A DNA stretch of 64,000 bases from an uncultured Paracoccaceae bacterium (GTDB lineage: Bacteria; Pseudomonadota; Alphaproteobacteria; Rhodobacterales; Rhodobacteraceae). Positions 45,474 through 55,807 of this stretch are shown in pieces. How positions within the stretch are numbered: position 1 is the stretch's first letter; each line of letters opens with the position of its first letter. The position numbers and the translations under genes were made by a program. The stretch covers positions 248,001 to 312,000 of the forward strand of contig CANMPL010000001.1 of NCBI GenBank assembly GCA_947499715.1, read 5' to 3'. The notes below the pieces were generated by a model. It was not told where the DNA came from. It saw nothing but the letters and a program-made list of their open reading frames with translations, and searched no databases.

Positions 45474-46616
45474 ATGGCAAAACGCGATTACTACGAAACG
45501 CTCGGCGTCGCCAAAGGGGCTGACGCCGCTGCGATCAAAAAGGCCTACCGCCAAAAGGCAAAGGAACTGCACCCCGACCGCAACTCCGACAACCCCAAAG
45601 CGGAAGAGCAATTCAAAGAAGCCAACGAGGCCTATGAGGTCCTCAAGGACGCCGAGAAAAAGGCGGCTTATGACCGCTTCGGCCATGCAGCGTTTGAGGG
45701 CGGCATGGGCGGCGGCGGCCAGCGCCCCGGCGGCGGTCAGGGCGATTTCGCCTCTGCCTTCTCGGACGTGTTCGACGACCTGTTTGGCGACATGATGGGC
45801 GGCGGCCGTGGCCGCGGCGGCAACCGCGCCCAGCGCGGCAATGACCTGCGCTACAACCTGCGGATCAAGCTTGAAGACGCTTTCGCCGGCATGCAGAAAA
45901 CCATCAACGTGCCCACGGCTGTTGGCTGCGGGTCCTGTAATGGCACCGGCGCCGAAGGCGGGTCAGAGCCGCAGACATGCCCGACCTGTAACGGCATGGG
46001 CAAAGTCCGGGCGCAGCAGGGTTTCTTTACCGTCGAACGCACCTGCCCCACCTGCAACGGCATGGGCCAGACGATCAAGGATCCCTGCCATGTCTGCCAC
46101 GGTGCAGGCCGCGTCGAGAAAGAGAAATCGCTTTCCGTCAACATCCCTGCGGGTGTTGAGACCGGCACCCGGATCCGCCTCGCGGGCGAGGGTGAGGCCG
46201 GAATGCGTGGCGGCCCAACCGGCGATCTTTATATCTTTATCGAAGTCGCCGACCATGAATTGTTTGAACGCGAGGCCAGCAACCTCTTCTGCCGCGTCCC
46301 CGTCAGCATCGCCTCTGCCGCCCTCGGCGGAGAGATCGAAGTGCCAACCATCGACGGTGGCCGCAGCCGCGTGAAGATCCCCGAAGGCTCGCAATCAGGG
46401 CGTCAAATGCGCCTGCGCGGCAAGGGCATGCCGGCCCTGCGTGGCGGCGGTGCGGGCGATATGTTCATCGAGCTCAGCGTCGAAACGCCTGTGAACCTGA
46501 CTAGCCGCCAGCGCGAAATCCTCAAGGAATTCGACAAGCTAAGCGAAGAAAACAATCCAAACGGATCGAAATTCTTCAAATCGGTCAAGGGTTTCTGGGA
46601 CTCGATGAAGGGCTAG
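45474..46616 (+). CDS. dnaJ: Co-chaperone DnaJ (Hsp40)
   Basis: Stimulates the DnaK ATPase and delivers substrates. The protein has 380 residues: J domain (5-70; [13 protein letters not shown] with the HPD motif), a Gly-rich linker, four CxxCxGxG-type zinc motifs ([32 protein letters not shown]) and C-terminal substrate-binding domains ([20 protein letters not shown]). AAAGGGGAAA precedes the ATG. Full-length type I DnaJ. Confidence 0.97.
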   Translation: MAKRDYYETLGVAKGADAAAIKKAYRQKAKELHPDRNSDNPKAEEQFKEANEAYEVLKDAEKKAAYDRFGHAAFEGGMGGGGQRPGGGQGDFASAFSDVFDDLFGDMMGGGRGRGGNRAQRGNDLRYNLRIKLEDAFAGMQKTINVPTAVGCGSCNGTGAEGGSEPQTCPTCNGMGKVRAQQGFFTVERTCPTCNGMGQTIKDPCHVCHGAGRVEKEKSLSVNIPAGVETGTRIRLAGEGEAGMRGGPTGDLYIFIEVADHELFEREASNLFCRVPVSIASAALGGEIEVPTIDGGRSRVKIPEGSQSGRQMRLRGKGMPALRGGGAGDMFIELSVETPVNLTSRQREILKEFDKLSEENNPNGSKFFKSVKGFWDSMKG

Positions 46617-46687
46617 GTCAAGAACCGACAAAGCCGACCAGCCACGCCGTTAACCAAACATTCACCTGAATCGCGCGAAATGGGGCC

Positions 46688-47437
46688 ATGTCCCATTTCG
46701 CCGAAAGCCCTTCCCTGTTCCGCGACCTGGACGAGGCGACGCCTGTCCCCGTCCCCGCCAAACTGCCGTCCTATATCAAGGATCACCGCAGGCGCCTGCG
46801 TGAACGCTTTCTGGACGGTGGCGCGGCGGCAATGCCGGACTATGAGCTTCTTGAACTTGTCCTCTTCCGCGCCATTCCCCGGCAAGATGTGAAACCACTC
46901 GCCCGCGCGCTTCTGGACCAGTTTGGCGACTTCAACGCTGTTCTTGCTGCCCCCGCCAGCCAGCTCAAGGCAGTAAACGGCGTCGGCGATGCCGTGATCC
47001 TTGAACTCAAAATCGTCGAAGCATCCGCCCACCGCCTCGCCCGGTCCCGCGTGATGCAGCGGCACGTCATTTCAAGCTGGCAGGCAATCATCGACTATTG
47101 CCATACCGTGATGGCGCACCGCGATACCGAACAGTTTCGCATCCTTTATCTGGATACCAAAAACACGCTGATCGCTGACGAAGAACAGGCCAAAGGCACC
47201 ATCGACCATGTCCCCGTCTACCCGCGCGAGGTTGTCAAACGTGCCCTCGAACTCAACGCCGCCGCCCTGATCCTTGTGCACAACCACCCCTCTGGTGATC
47301 CCACGCCCAGCAGCGCCGATATCGAAATGACGGCCAAGATTACCAACGCCGCTTATGCGGTGGATGTGCAGGTCCATGATCATCTGATTATCGGCAAGAA
47401 CCGCGAACTCAGCTTCCGGTCCGAAGGGCTACTCTGA
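46688..47437 (+). CDS. radC: RadC/YeeS family JAB1-MPN-like protein
   Basis: Protein of 249 residues with an N-terminal helix-hairpin-helix region ([24 protein letters not shown]) and a C-terminal JAMM metalloprotease-like fold ([20 protein letters not shown]). Historically called DNA repair protein RadC, but a repair role is not established. Only 71 nt separate it from dnaJ, but the ATG at 46688 has no strong ribosome-binding site. The stop overlaps the convergent OmpA-fusion gene by 9 nt. Confidence 0.92.
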   Translation: MSHFAESPSLFRDLDEATPVPVPAKLPSYIKDHRRRLRERFLDGGAAAMPDYELLELVLFRAIPRQDVKPLARALLDQFGDFNAVLAAPASQLKAVNGVGDAVILELKIVEASAHRLARSRVMQRHVISSWQAIIDYCHTVMAHRDTEQFRILYLDTKNTLIADEEQAKGTIDHVPVYPREVVKRALELNAAALILVHNHPSGDPTPSSADIEMTAKITNAAYAVDVQVHDHLIIGKNRELSFRSEGLL

Positions 47438-48985
47438 CACCCACAGCTCCACCCGGCGGTTCATCTGGCGGCCCCATTCGGTGTCATCACAGCCCATCGG
47501 CAAAGCCTCGCCAAAGGCCTCTGTCTCGATGGTCACCCCATCCGGCAATTGCCCGAGCAGATCCAGCAGATCGCGCCGCACCGCCTCTGCCCGTGCACTG
47601 GACAAATCACGATTCGCCAAGGCCGCCCCACGCCCATCGCTGAACCCGACCAGCCACAAGGCGCGGCCCGCGTAATCGCCATCCTTGATCCGTTGCGCCA
47701 ACATGATCAGGTTTGACCGTGATCCGGCATCCAGCCGCGTTGATCCCACCTCAAACCGGAACGACACCGATTGCCGGGTCAACGCGGTCAGGACGCGCAC
47801 CATGCGCTGCAATTCTTCCAGCCCCAGTTCCGGACCTGCCGCCGTAATCGCACTGACAAACCTTTGCCCCTGCGCATCCAACGGGATCGGCACCGCGCCC
47901 TGGTCCACAAACCCGGCGCGCCGCACGATCAACTGCGCTGCGGGCGTGCGCAGAAAGGCCAGAAAGTCGCGCGCCATCGGGTGCAAACGCCACTCTGGCA
48001 GGTAGATGAACAGCGGCGCGGTCAGCGGATAATCCTGCGCCTTCAGCGCCAATGGCCGGGGCACGGTGACAAAGCCACAGGCATCACGCAGCGTCAGCGC
48101 AGCGGCCACGCCCGTCTCTCCCATCCCGCCCACACCCAGTGCGCCGGGGTCACGGGCCACCGCCGCAGCCATCTCGGCCACACTGGCATGATGCACAACG
48201 GCATCGGCCAATGCACCGCCCAGCAAGCGACGCAAAAACTGCACCTGCCCATCGGACGCAGGCCCCAAATGCAAGGTCATCGGCAGATCCGGTCCACCAA
48301 TATCGACCCAGCCCGTCACCCGGCCCGCATAGGCCCGCGCCAGATCACTGATCGAGATAAAGGTGGCTGTGTTGCTGGGCGATACCACCGGCACCAGCGC
48401 GTCCAGACCCACAATCCGGCTTTGCTCGGCGCTGTCCAACGCGCCCAATCCCACCTCTTGCGCCAGCGCCAATTCGACCTCTGACACCTCTCGCAATGAC
48501 AGAACCATGTCGGCGCTGAACGTCATCAAATCGGCAAAGCCTTCGTCGGATGTTGTCCCATGCAGCGCAAATTCCGCGACCGTGTCAGAGTCATCCGTCA
48601 GGGTGATCTGCAACCGCGTTGAGCCCAGCTCTTTCAATGTGCTGCGCCAGCCCTTTGACCGCGCGAACCCGTCAATCAGCGCGGGCATCAATACATCGAC
48701 CATCCGCGCCGCGCCCGACAGGCGCACAACCGGGGTGTGGTTGATTGGATCCGGGCAGGTCGCGCCCTCACAGGTCACCCGCGTATAGTCCAGCGCTAGG
48801 GGTCCGTAGGGCGATTCAATTTGCAGATAGGTGCCGTCAAAACCGATCACCCGGCCCGTGACCGCCAGCCCGCCATTCTGGCTGGTGATCGTCACATCCT
48901 GCGCTTGGGCTGTGCCACAAACGAAAAGTGCGGCGAAGATCGCCGCACGTTTCAAAAGGTCATTGATCCGGTGCTTGCACGTCAT
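47429..48985 (-). CDS. Periplasmic phosphate-binding-protein-like domain fused to OmpA domain
   Basis: Secreted protein of 518 residues. The signal peptide ([20 protein letters not shown]) is followed by a short N-terminal domain (about 30-85), then a PstS/PBP-like domain (about 90-360; [50 protein letters not shown]). A C-terminal OmpA peptidoglycan-binding domain ends the protein (about 390-518; [48 protein letters not shown]). It may tether a ligand-binding module to the cell wall (inference). It is in an operon with the preceding hypothetical gene (4-nt overlap). Confidence 0.8.
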   Translation of the reverse strand: MTCKHRINDLLKRAAIFAALFVCGTAQAQDVTITSQNGGLAVTGRVIGFDGTYLQIESPYGPLALDYTRVTCEGATCPDPINHTPVVRLSGAARMVDVLMPALIDGFARSKGWRSTLKELGSTRLQITLTDDSDTVAEFALHGTTSDEGFADLMTFSADMVLSLREVSEVELALAQEVGLGALDSAEQSRIVGLDALVPVVSPSNTATFISISDLARAYAGRVTGWVDIGGPDLPMTLHLGPASDGQVQFLRRLLGGALADAVVHHASVAEMAAAVARDPGALGVGGMGETGVAAALTLRDACGFVTVPRPLALKAQDYPLTAPLFIYLPEWRLHPMARDFLAFLRTPAAQLIVRRAGFVDQGAVPIPLDAQGQRFVSAITAAGPELGLEELQRMVRVLTALTRQSVSFRFEVGSTRLDAGSRSNLIMLAQRIKDGDYAGRALWLVGFSDGRGAALANRDLSSARAEAVRRDLLDLLGQLPDGVTIETEAFGEALPMGCDDTEWGRQMNRRVELWVSE

Positions 48986-50118
48986 TTCGACGCGAGTGTC
49001 AGGTCCTGAAACATGTTTTTCAATACAAGATATTCACCAACTGCGTCACAGCCCGGCATGGTCATGCTCAAATCGGTGGCATTAACCTCTGCGCCTTTCA
49101 TCAACTGGATGCTCTGGGCCTCGACCAGACGACCACAATTGCGCGTGGTCACTTCGGCCTCGACGCTGATCTCAATCGCGCCGTCACGCAGCGCAAGGCC
49201 GGTGGGGAAGGTATAGACTTCGACCATCAGCGCGTCAGGCGCAGCCGGATCACCAAGTGATGTCAGGAAGCCACCCAAACCGGCAACCGCCTGCTTTGGA
49301 TCTGCGGCGGAAGCGGCCCAAACGTGGCCCGCGTCGCCATAAGTCGCGCCGTATTCCAGCGCGTGAAGCTGCACATCATCTTCGCCCTGCCATTGCAGCA
49401 CGGCGCGGTCATACATCATCAGGCTTGGCACGCCGGTGATCGCGACAGCGCCTTCACCGTCGTCAAAGGCTGCAATAAAGAACGCTTCTTCGGCCAGCGC
49501 CGGCACTTTGAGGTTCAGGTTCCCCTCTGCGTCGGTGATGGCGTTGAACATCATGCCCTGATGATGGATCGCCACAACCGCATTGGGGCGGCAGGCGTCC
49601 GACAGGGACAAGTCAACCATGGCAAGATCGCTTGGCGTTGCGGTCATCACCGATTCGCAAGCGGGCGTCGTCAAAAGCTCTGGCATGGGCGCAAGCGTGG
49701 GCGCTTCCATGGCATCCGTCGCCACAATATCAGTCGCCGCGACCTCGATGGGTGAGGACATCATCGGCGTTTCCACCGGTGCGGGCATCAACGTAGCTTG
49801 CGGTGCTGCATCATCAGCCGCTGGCACCGACATCAGCGGTGCGTCAACATCGCTAAGGTCATTTGAATAAACGACTTTTTCAAACCGTGGCAGGCTCGCG
49901 CTTGGCATGGCCAATGTGGTCGGCACAGCAACGCTCGCCGCCACCGGGATCGCCACTGTTTCAGGGTCCAGCCGCGATTCAGGGCCCGTCACGGGTGCAT
50001 CCGCACCCCAACGGCCCGCGACCGCGTCGCCATATTGCATCACAAAGCCAATGCTTAGCGCGATGGCAAAGGTGCCACCCGCCGTCGCCAACTGCCGTTT
50101 CGTACGTGTCTGTGCCAT
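48982..50118 (-). CDS. Hypothetical membrane-anchored periplasmic protein
   Basis: Protein of 378 residues with no family I recognise. A single N-terminal membrane segment (ATAGGTFAIALSIGFVMQYG) is followed by a Pro/Ala/Met-rich linker (about 50-155), then a folded region with PACESVMTATPSDLAMVDLS and CRPNAVVAIHHQGMMFNAIT that looks like a beta-sandwich. Five cysteines in the periplasmic part suggest disulfides. The ATG at 50118 is chosen because it gives a normal N-terminus (MAQTRTKRQL). The stop overlaps the start of the PBP-OmpA gene (ATGA), so the two proteins probably work together. A 7-bp inverted repeat (TTGGGTC, 19 nt, GACCCAA) lies upstream at 50145-50177. Confidence 0.7.
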   Translation of the reverse strand: MAQTRTKRQLATAGGTFAIALSIGFVMQYGDAVAGRWGADAPVTGPESRLDPETVAIPVAASVAVPTTLAMPSASLPRFEKVVYSNDLSDVDAPLMSVPAADDAAPQATLMPAPVETPMMSSPIEVAATDIVATDAMEAPTLAPMPELLTTPACESVMTATPSDLAMVDLSLSDACRPNAVVAIHHQGMMFNAITDAEGNLNLKVPALAEEAFFIAAFDDGEGAVAITGVPSLMMYDRAVLQWQGEDDVQLHALEYGATYGDAGHVWAASAADPKQAVAGLGGFLTSLGDPAAPDALMVEVYTFPTGLALRDGAIEISVEAEVTTRNCGRLVEAQSIQLMKGAEVNATDLSMTMPGCDAVGEYLVLKNMFQDLTLASK

Positions 50119-50222
50119 GTCAGTTTCATTCCCCAGCAAGAGATTTGGGTCGAAACTGTCACCTTCCCATGACCCAAGATGGACCGCGGAAAGGTATTAA
50201 CAAGTCGTAAATATGGCAGAGA

Positions 50223-52937
50223 TCAGGCGAGCTTGCCGTGGCAATGTTTGAATTTCTTGCCCGAGCCGCAGGGGCAAGCGTCGTTCCGACCGGGGCTGCC
50301 CCATGTGGTCGGATCATCCTCAACAAAGCCTTCTCGCGCGGTTGATCCCTGCCCTGTGGCATCCGCCGTGGCCCGTGCCACGCCGCCTTCTGCCGCCGCT
50401 GCCGCCTGTTGTTGGGCGGCCTGCATCTGGGCGATCAACTGCTGTTGCTCTTCGGCGGACATCGGCCGGATCTGACCCAGCTTTTGCGTCACATCCTCGC
50501 GCAGACTGTCCAAAAGCCGTTCAAACAACTGGAACCCTTCGGTCTTGTATTCGTTCAGCGGATCGCGCTGCGCATAGCCGCGGAACCCAACAACGGACCG
50601 CAGATGCTCCAGCGTCAACAGATGCTCGCGCCACTTGCCATCAATCGTCTGAAGCAACAGCTGCTTTTCGACGTTGCGCATGGTCTCGGCGCCAAAGGCC
50701 TCTTCCTTCTCGGCCATATGCTTGGCGGTCGCTTCTTCCAGCCGCTCTTGCATGACCTCGTCATCAACACCTTCTTCTTCGGCCCATTTCATCACCGGCG
50801 CATCAATGCCCAGCTTTTCAATGGTTGCAGCATATAGCCCTTCGGTGTCCCACTGATCGGCGTAGGATTTGGGCGGCATGTATTCTGTCACCAGATCCTC
50901 GATCACCTGTTCGCGCATGTCTCGCGTGACCTCGGACAGATCCTTGCTTTCCATGATTTCGCGGCGCTGGCTAAAGATCACCTTGCGCTGCTCGTTCATG
51001 ACATCGTCGAACTTCAAAAGCTGCTTACGAATGTCAAAGTTGCGGCCTTCGACCTTGGCCTGCGCCCGTTCCAGCGACTTGTTCACCCAAGGGTGCACAA
51101 TCGCTTCGCCCTCTTTCATGCCAAGCGTGCCCAGCACCTTGTCCAAACGCTCTGACCCGAAAATGCGCATCAGATCATCGTCAAGGCTCAGGAAAAACGA
51201 CGACCGGCCCGGGTCACCCTGACGGCCAGAACGGCCGCGCAGCTGGTTGTCGATCCGGCGGCTTTCGTGGCGTTCAGTCGCCAACACGAACAGACCGCCC
51301 GCGTCTTTGACCTTTTGCTCATCGGCGGCGTGCGCCTCTTCAATCCTGGAACGGATTTCATCGGGATCAGCATCAGGATCAGCGGCAATCGCTTCCATGA
51401 TCTTAAACTCGACGTTGCCGCCCAGCTTAATATCCGTGCCGCGCCCGGCCATGTTGGTGGCAATCGTCACCGCACCAAACTTGCCCGCATCGGCAATGAT
51501 CTGGCTTTCCTTTTCATGCTCACGTGCGTTCAGCACGTTGTGCGGAATTTGCTCTGCCTTCAGCAGTTGCGACAGGAACTCTGACTTGTCGATCGAGGTC
51601 GTACCAACCAGGATCGGCTGGCCTTTTTCGTTGGCCTTTTTGATCTCTTGCACAACGCCGTCGAACTTTTCCTTCGCAGTGCGATAGACCTGATCGTTGT
51701 CGTCAACACGCGCAATCGGGCGGTTCGTTGGCATCTCGACCACGCCAAGCCCGTAGATTTCCATGAATTCGTCCGCTTCGGTCAGCGCGGTGCCGGTCAT
51801 GCCCGCCAGCTTTTCATACAGGCGGAAATAGTTCTGGAATGTCACGCTGGCCAAGGTCACGTTCTCTGGCTTGATTGATGTGCCTTCCTTGGCCTCAATC
51901 GCCTGATGCAGACCGTCGGACAAACGACGCCCGACCATCATCCGGCCGGTGAATTCGTCAATCAGCACGACCTCTCCGTCGCGCACGATATAGTCTTTGT
52001 CCTTGGTGAACAGCTTGTGCGCCTTCAGGCCCTGACTGACGTGATGCACCAATGTGGCGCTTTCAGGATCATACAGCGTCTGCCCTTCAGGCAGCAGGCC
52101 GCTGCGCGACAATTGCTCTTCCAGCCAGTCGTTGCCTTCGTCGGTAAAGGTCGCCTGCCGGGTCTTTTCGTCCAGCGTATAATGCTGCTCTTCCACGCCG
52201 GGGATGAACTTGTCGATCTCGCGATACATCTCTGATCGGTCCTGTGCGGGGCCAGAGATAATCAGCGGCGTGCGCGCTTCATCAATCAGGATGCTGTCGA
52301 CCTCGTCCACAATCGCAAAATTGTGGGGGCGCTGATACATCTGGTCCAGCTCGGACTTCATGTTGTCGCGCAGATAATCAAACCCAAGCTCGTTGTTGGT
52401 GGCGTAGGTCACGTCACAGGCATAGGCCGCTTTCTTTTCGTCCTCTGGCTGCTGGGGCACGACCACACCGGTGGTCAGACCAAGGGCGGCATAGACCTTG
52501 CCCATCCATTCCGCGTCGCGTTTCGCCAGATAATCGTTGACCGTGACGATGTGCACGCCCTTGCCGGTCAGCGCATTCAGATAGGCCGGGAAGGTCGCAA
52601 CAAGGGTCTTGCCCTCGCCTGTTTTCATCTCTGCGATATTGCCCTGATGCAGGAAAATCCCGCCCAAAAGCTGCGTATCAAACGCCCGCAGGCCCAGCGC
52701 CCGTTTGGCGGCCTCGCGGCAGTTGGCAAAGGCCTCTGGCAGCAGATCATCAAGGCTTTCGCCGCCCATCGCGCGTTCGGCCAGTGCTTGCGTCTTTTCC
52801 TTCAGCCCGTCGTCGGACAGCGCCTGAAACTCTTCTTCCAGCGCATTGATCTTGGCGACCATGGGCCGCGCCTTTTTCACTTTCCGATCGCTCGGTGTGC
52901 CAAAGACTTTCTTACTGATCGTTTCAAACCCGAGCAT
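50223..52937 (-). CDS. secA: Preprotein translocase ATPase SecA
   Basis: Motor of the Sec pathway, 904 residues. NBD1 has [20 protein letters not shown] and [20 protein letters not shown]; the preprotein cross-linking region and NBD2 follow ([36 protein letters not shown]). The C-terminal zinc-binding SEC-C motif ([16 protein letters not shown]) is intact, so SecB interaction is expected. Start at ATG 52937 ([13 protein letters not shown]) with GGAGAAG upstream. Divergent from ppiC. Confidence 0.97.
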   Translation of the reverse strand: MLGFETISKKVFGTPSDRKVKKARPMVAKINALEEEFQALSDDGLKEKTQALAERAMGGESLDDLLPEAFANCREAAKRALGLRAFDTQLLGGIFLHQGNIAEMKTGEGKTLVATFPAYLNALTGKGVHIVTVNDYLAKRDAEWMGKVYAALGLTTGVVVPQQPEDEKKAAYACDVTYATNNELGFDYLRDNMKSELDQMYQRPHNFAIVDEVDSILIDEARTPLIISGPAQDRSEMYREIDKFIPGVEEQHYTLDEKTRQATFTDEGNDWLEEQLSRSGLLPEGQTLYDPESATLVHHVSQGLKAHKLFTKDKDYIVRDGEVVLIDEFTGRMMVGRRLSDGLHQAIEAKEGTSIKPENVTLASVTFQNYFRLYEKLAGMTGTALTEADEFMEIYGLGVVEMPTNRPIARVDDNDQVYRTAKEKFDGVVQEIKKANEKGQPILVGTTSIDKSEFLSQLLKAEQIPHNVLNAREHEKESQIIADAGKFGAVTIATNMAGRGTDIKLGGNVEFKIMEAIAADPDADPDEIRSRIEEAHAADEQKVKDAGGLFVLATERHESRRIDNQLRGRSGRQGDPGRSSFFLSLDDDLMRIFGSERLDKVLGTLGMKEGEAIVHPWVNKSLERAQAKVEGRNFDIRKQLLKFDDVMNEQRKVIFSQRREIMESKDLSEVTRDMREQVIEDLVTEYMPPKSYADQWDTEGLYAATIEKLGIDAPVMKWAEEEGVDDEVMQERLEEATAKHMAEKEEAFGAETMRNVEKQLLLQTIDGKWREHLLTLEHLRSVVGFRGYAQRDPLNEYKTEGFQLFERLLDSLREDVTQKLGQIRPMSAEEQQQLIAQMQAAQQQAAAAAEGGVARATADATGQGSTAREGFVEDDPTTWGSPGRNDACPCGSGKKFKHCHGKLA

Positions 52938-53123
52938 ATCTTCTCCGAAATGGTGCCGCGCACCCGTCTGACGTCTATTTGAGAGGAGGTCGCTTGTGGG
53001 CAACACGCGCCCGGCCTAAACAGGGATCAAGACCAGCCCCCTCGAGGCTTCAAAGTGATGTAAGGGGCCGGTTATGCACTGTCAACGTCGCGCCCCATGC
53101 GCGACCCATCAAGGGATCGTTTA

Positions 53124-53957
53124 ATGCTGAAACATGTGACTTTTGCGGGCGTTTTTGCTTTGCTTGCCGGGGCTGCCACTGCGCAGGATGCCGATAGCGT
53201 CGTGGCCACCGTTGGCGACACCGACATCACGCTGGGCGAGATGATCATCATCCGTGCGCAACTGCCACGCCAATACGCTGATCTGCCCAATGATGTCCTG
53301 TTCACCGGCATTCTGGATCAGCTGATCCAACAACAGCTTTTGGCCGACTCTGCGGGCGAAATGCCGGCCCGTGTGGCCTATGCCTTGTCCAACGAAGAAC
53401 GGACATTGATGGCGGGTGAAACGATCAACGTCATCGCCGCAGACGCCATCAGTGAAGAGGCCGTCATCGCCCGCTTTGAAGAGATGACATCAAGTGCCGC
53501 ACCAGACGTGGAATGGAACGCGTCGCACCTGCTGGTCGAGACCGAAGAAGAAGCGGCAGCAGCCCGTGACCGTGTGACCGCAGGCGAAGAGTTTGCTGAT
53601 GTCGCCCGCGACGTCTCGACCGGGCCATCTGGCCCGTCGGGTGGCGCATTGGGCTGGTTTTCGGCTGGCATGATGGTGCCCGAATTTGAACAGGCCGCAG
53701 CAGCGCTTGAGCCGGGCAATATGTCCGACCCGGTGCAAACCCAGTTCGGCTGGCACGTTGTGATGCTGAACGACAAGCGCAACAAACCACTGCCGGAACT
53801 TGAAGCCGTGCGCGGCGAGATCGAGGGCCAATTGCAAGAGGCCGCGATCACCGCGCGGTTGGCAGAGCTTGAAGCAGCCACCACCGTGACCCGCCCCGAA
53901 GAGGGCGCATTCGACCCAGAGCTTTTGGGCGCGCTTGACTTGCTGGAGCCAAAGTAA
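53124..53957 (+). CDS. Periplasmic parvulin-type peptidyl-prolyl isomerase
   Basis: Secreted folding factor of 277 residues with a signal peptide (VTFAGVFALLAGAATAQ), an N-terminal SurA-like helical region (IRAQLPRQYADLPNDVLF) and a PpiC rotamase domain (about 130-225; VEWNASHLLVETEEEAAAAR, FADVARDVSTGPSGPSGGAL, SDPVQTQFGWHVVMLND). Start ATG 53124 after AAGGGA. It overlaps argJ by 1 nt (TAATG). Divergent from secA, which delivers its substrates. Confidence 0.92.
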   Translation: MLKHVTFAGVFALLAGAATAQDADSVVATVGDTDITLGEMIIIRAQLPRQYADLPNDVLFTGILDQLIQQQLLADSAGEMPARVAYALSNEERTLMAGETINVIAADAISEEAVIARFEEMTSSAAPDVEWNASHLLVETEEEAAAARDRVTAGEEFADVARDVSTGPSGPSGGALGWFSAGMMVPEFEQAAAALEPGNMSDPVQTQFGWHVVMLNDKRNKPLPELEAVRGEIEGQLQEAAITARLAELEAATTVTRPEEGAFDPELLGALDLLEPK

Positions 53958-55171
53958 TGCCTGTCTCTCCGCTTGCACCTGCGTCATTTCCAAAGCTGCC
54001 CGCCATCGGCGGTGTGACCTTCGCGAGTGCCGCAGCGGGGGTGAGATACGCAGGGCGCACTGACGTCATGTTGGCGCTTTTGGATCCCGGCAGCACGGTT
54101 GCCGGGGTCTACACGACATCTGCCACACGTTCGGCCAACGTCTTGGATTGTCAGGCAAAAACCGGACTTTCCAGCGATGGCGGCGCGGCGATTATCGTGA
54201 ATTCCGGCAATTCCAACGCCTTTACCGGCAAGGCTGGCGATGGATCTGTGGCGCGGATCTGTGCGGCTGTGGCGGCCAAGACTGGCATCGCGGAAACCCG
54301 CGTCTTTACCTCTTCAACCGGGGTTATCGGGGAACCGCTGCCGGATGATCGCATCACCGCCAAGATTGATGAATTGATCGCAAGTCAATCACAAGACGGC
54401 ATCGCCGATGCGGCCAAGGCGATTATGACGACGGACACCTTTCCCAAGGGGTCGACGGCGACGGTCACGATTGACGGCAAACCGGTAAAAATCGCAGGTA
54501 TTGCAAAGGGTTCCGGCATGATCGCGCCGGATATGGCGACGATGCTCGTCTATATCTTTACCGATGCCGCGATCGGGTTTGACGCGCTGCAAGCACTGCT
54601 AAAGGGGCAGACAGATCAGACGTTTAACAACATCACTGTGGATAGCGATACGTCGACCTCGGACACGTTGATACTGGCGGCGACAGGGGCCTCTGGCGTG
54701 GATGTGACGGGCAACGCAGATTTCGAAAAAGCGTTACATTCCGTGATGTTAGACCTATCGCACCAAGTTGTCCGCGACGGCGAGGGGGCCACGAAATTCG
54801 TGACCATCGCGGTCACCGGGGCCGCCACAGACGCAGATGCCCGCAAGGTCGCGATGGCCACGGCGAACAGCCCGCTGGTCAAGACGGCGGTGGCAGGCGA
54901 AGACCCGAACTGGGGCCGGATCGTGATGGCGGTGGGCAAGTCCGGCGCTGCGGCGGATCGGGACACGTTGCAGATCACATTTGGCGATATTCTGGTGGCC
55001 GAGAACGGCTGGGTCGCGGCCAGCTATACCGAAGAGGCCGGATCTAACTATATGAAACAACAGGATATTGTGATCGGCGTAGACCTTGGGCTTGGCACTG
55101 GAACCAGCACGGTCTGGACCTGCGATCTGACCCACGGCTATATCACGATCAACGCGGATTACCGGTCTTGA
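53957..55171 (+). CDS. argJ: Glutamate N-acetyltransferase / amino-acid acetyltransferase ArgJ
   Basis: Bifunctional arginine-biosynthesis enzyme that recycles the acetyl group from N-acetylornithine to glutamate. The protein has 404 residues. The self-cleavage site is KGSGMIAPDMATMLVYIFTD, with the nucleophile Thr195 giving alpha and beta chains. The C-terminus GLGTGTSTVWTCDLTHGYI is typical. Whether it is mono- or bifunctional cannot be told from sequence. It overlaps mutT by 4 nt. Confidence 0.96.
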   Translation: MPVSPLAPASFPKLPAIGGVTFASAAAGVRYAGRTDVMLALLDPGSTVAGVYTTSATRSANVLDCQAKTGLSSDGGAAIIVNSGNSNAFTGKAGDGSVARICAAVAAKTGIAETRVFTSSTGVIGEPLPDDRITAKIDELIASQSQDGIADAAKAIMTTDTFPKGSTATVTIDGKPVKIAGIAKGSGMIAPDMATMLVYIFTDAAIGFDALQALLKGQTDQTFNNITVDSDTSTSDTLILAATGASGVDVTGNADFEKALHSVMLDLSHQVVRDGEGATKFVTIAVTGAATDADARKVAMATANSPLVKTAVAGEDPNWGRIVMAVGKSGAAADRDTLQITFGDILVAENGWVAASYTEEAGSNYMKQQDIVIGVDLGLGTGTSTVWTCDLTHGYITINADYRS

Positions 55172-55569
55172 TGAAAACGGTTCTGGTCTCTGCGGTGGCG
55201 CTGATTGACGTCGATGGCCGGGTGCTTTTGGCGCAGCGGCCAGAGGGTAAGTCATTGGCGGGCCTATGGGAATTCCCCGGCGGCAAGGTTGAGGCGGGCG
55301 AGACACCAGAGGTCGCCCTGATCCGCGAGTTAGAGGAAGAACTGGGCATCAACACATGGCAAAGCTGTCTGGCACCGCTGACCTTTGCCAGCCATTCCTA
55401 TGAGGATTTTCACCTGCTGATGCCGCTTTTTGCCTGCCGCAAATGGGAGGGCACGCCGCAGTCGAAAGAGGGACAGGCGCTGAAATGGGTGCGGGCCAAT
55501 CAGCTGCGGGATTACCCGATGCCTGCGGCGGATATTCCGCTGATTCCGATCCTGCGCGATTGGCTGTAG
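55168..55569 (+). CDS. mutT: Nudix hydrolase MutT (8-oxo-dGTP diphosphatase-like)
   Basis: Protein of 133 residues with an intact Nudix box from Gly37 (GKVEAGETPEVALIRELEEE, then LGI). It probably sanitises oxidised nucleotides. Last gene of the ppiC-argJ-mutT operon, with ATGA overlap. The following 168 nt (55,570-55,737) hold several GGTTAA/TTAACC elements and no gene. Confidence 0.93.
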   Translation: MMKTVLVSAVALIDVDGRVLLAQRPEGKSLAGLWEFPGGKVEAGETPEVALIRELEEELGINTWQSCLAPLTFASHSYEDFHLLMPLFACRKWEGTPQSKEGQALKWVRANQLRDYPMPAADIPLIPILRDWL

Positions 55570-55737
55570 CTTGCATAGGTTAACGCCGTAAAATCAGCAG
55601 GTTAACGGATACACAAACCATGCAGAACCGATGCACACACCATACACAAGTGATGCATCAAATTTCCCAGATCCGGGGGGTTAAGGCACCGTGCTTAACC
55701 ATGTTGCGTTAGGGAATTTTTAACCGGGTTTTCCAAC

Positions 55738-55765
55738 AAAAAAGGTGGGCCAATGGCCCACCTTT
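55738..55765 (-). terminator. Intrinsic terminator of the rimP-nusA-ylxR-infB operon
   Basis: Perfect 12-bp palindromic arms AAAGGTGGGCCA / TGGCCCACCTTT with a one-base centre; on the minus strand the stem runs straight into a T-tract. It lies 42 nt beyond the infB stop. Confidence 0.88.
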
Positions 55766-55783
55766 GGTTGTTCTTGCATGTCG

Positions 55784-55802
55784 GGTGGGCAATCTGCCCA
55801 CC
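55784..55802 (-). terminator. Second hairpin after infB
   Basis: Inverted repeat GGTGGGCA / TGCCCACC with a 3-nt loop, 5 nt after the infB stop. The stem core is the same as in the terminator 20 nt further on. It has no T-run, so it more likely protects the mRNA end or assists termination. Confidence 0.5.
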
Positions 55803-55807
55803 GCATT

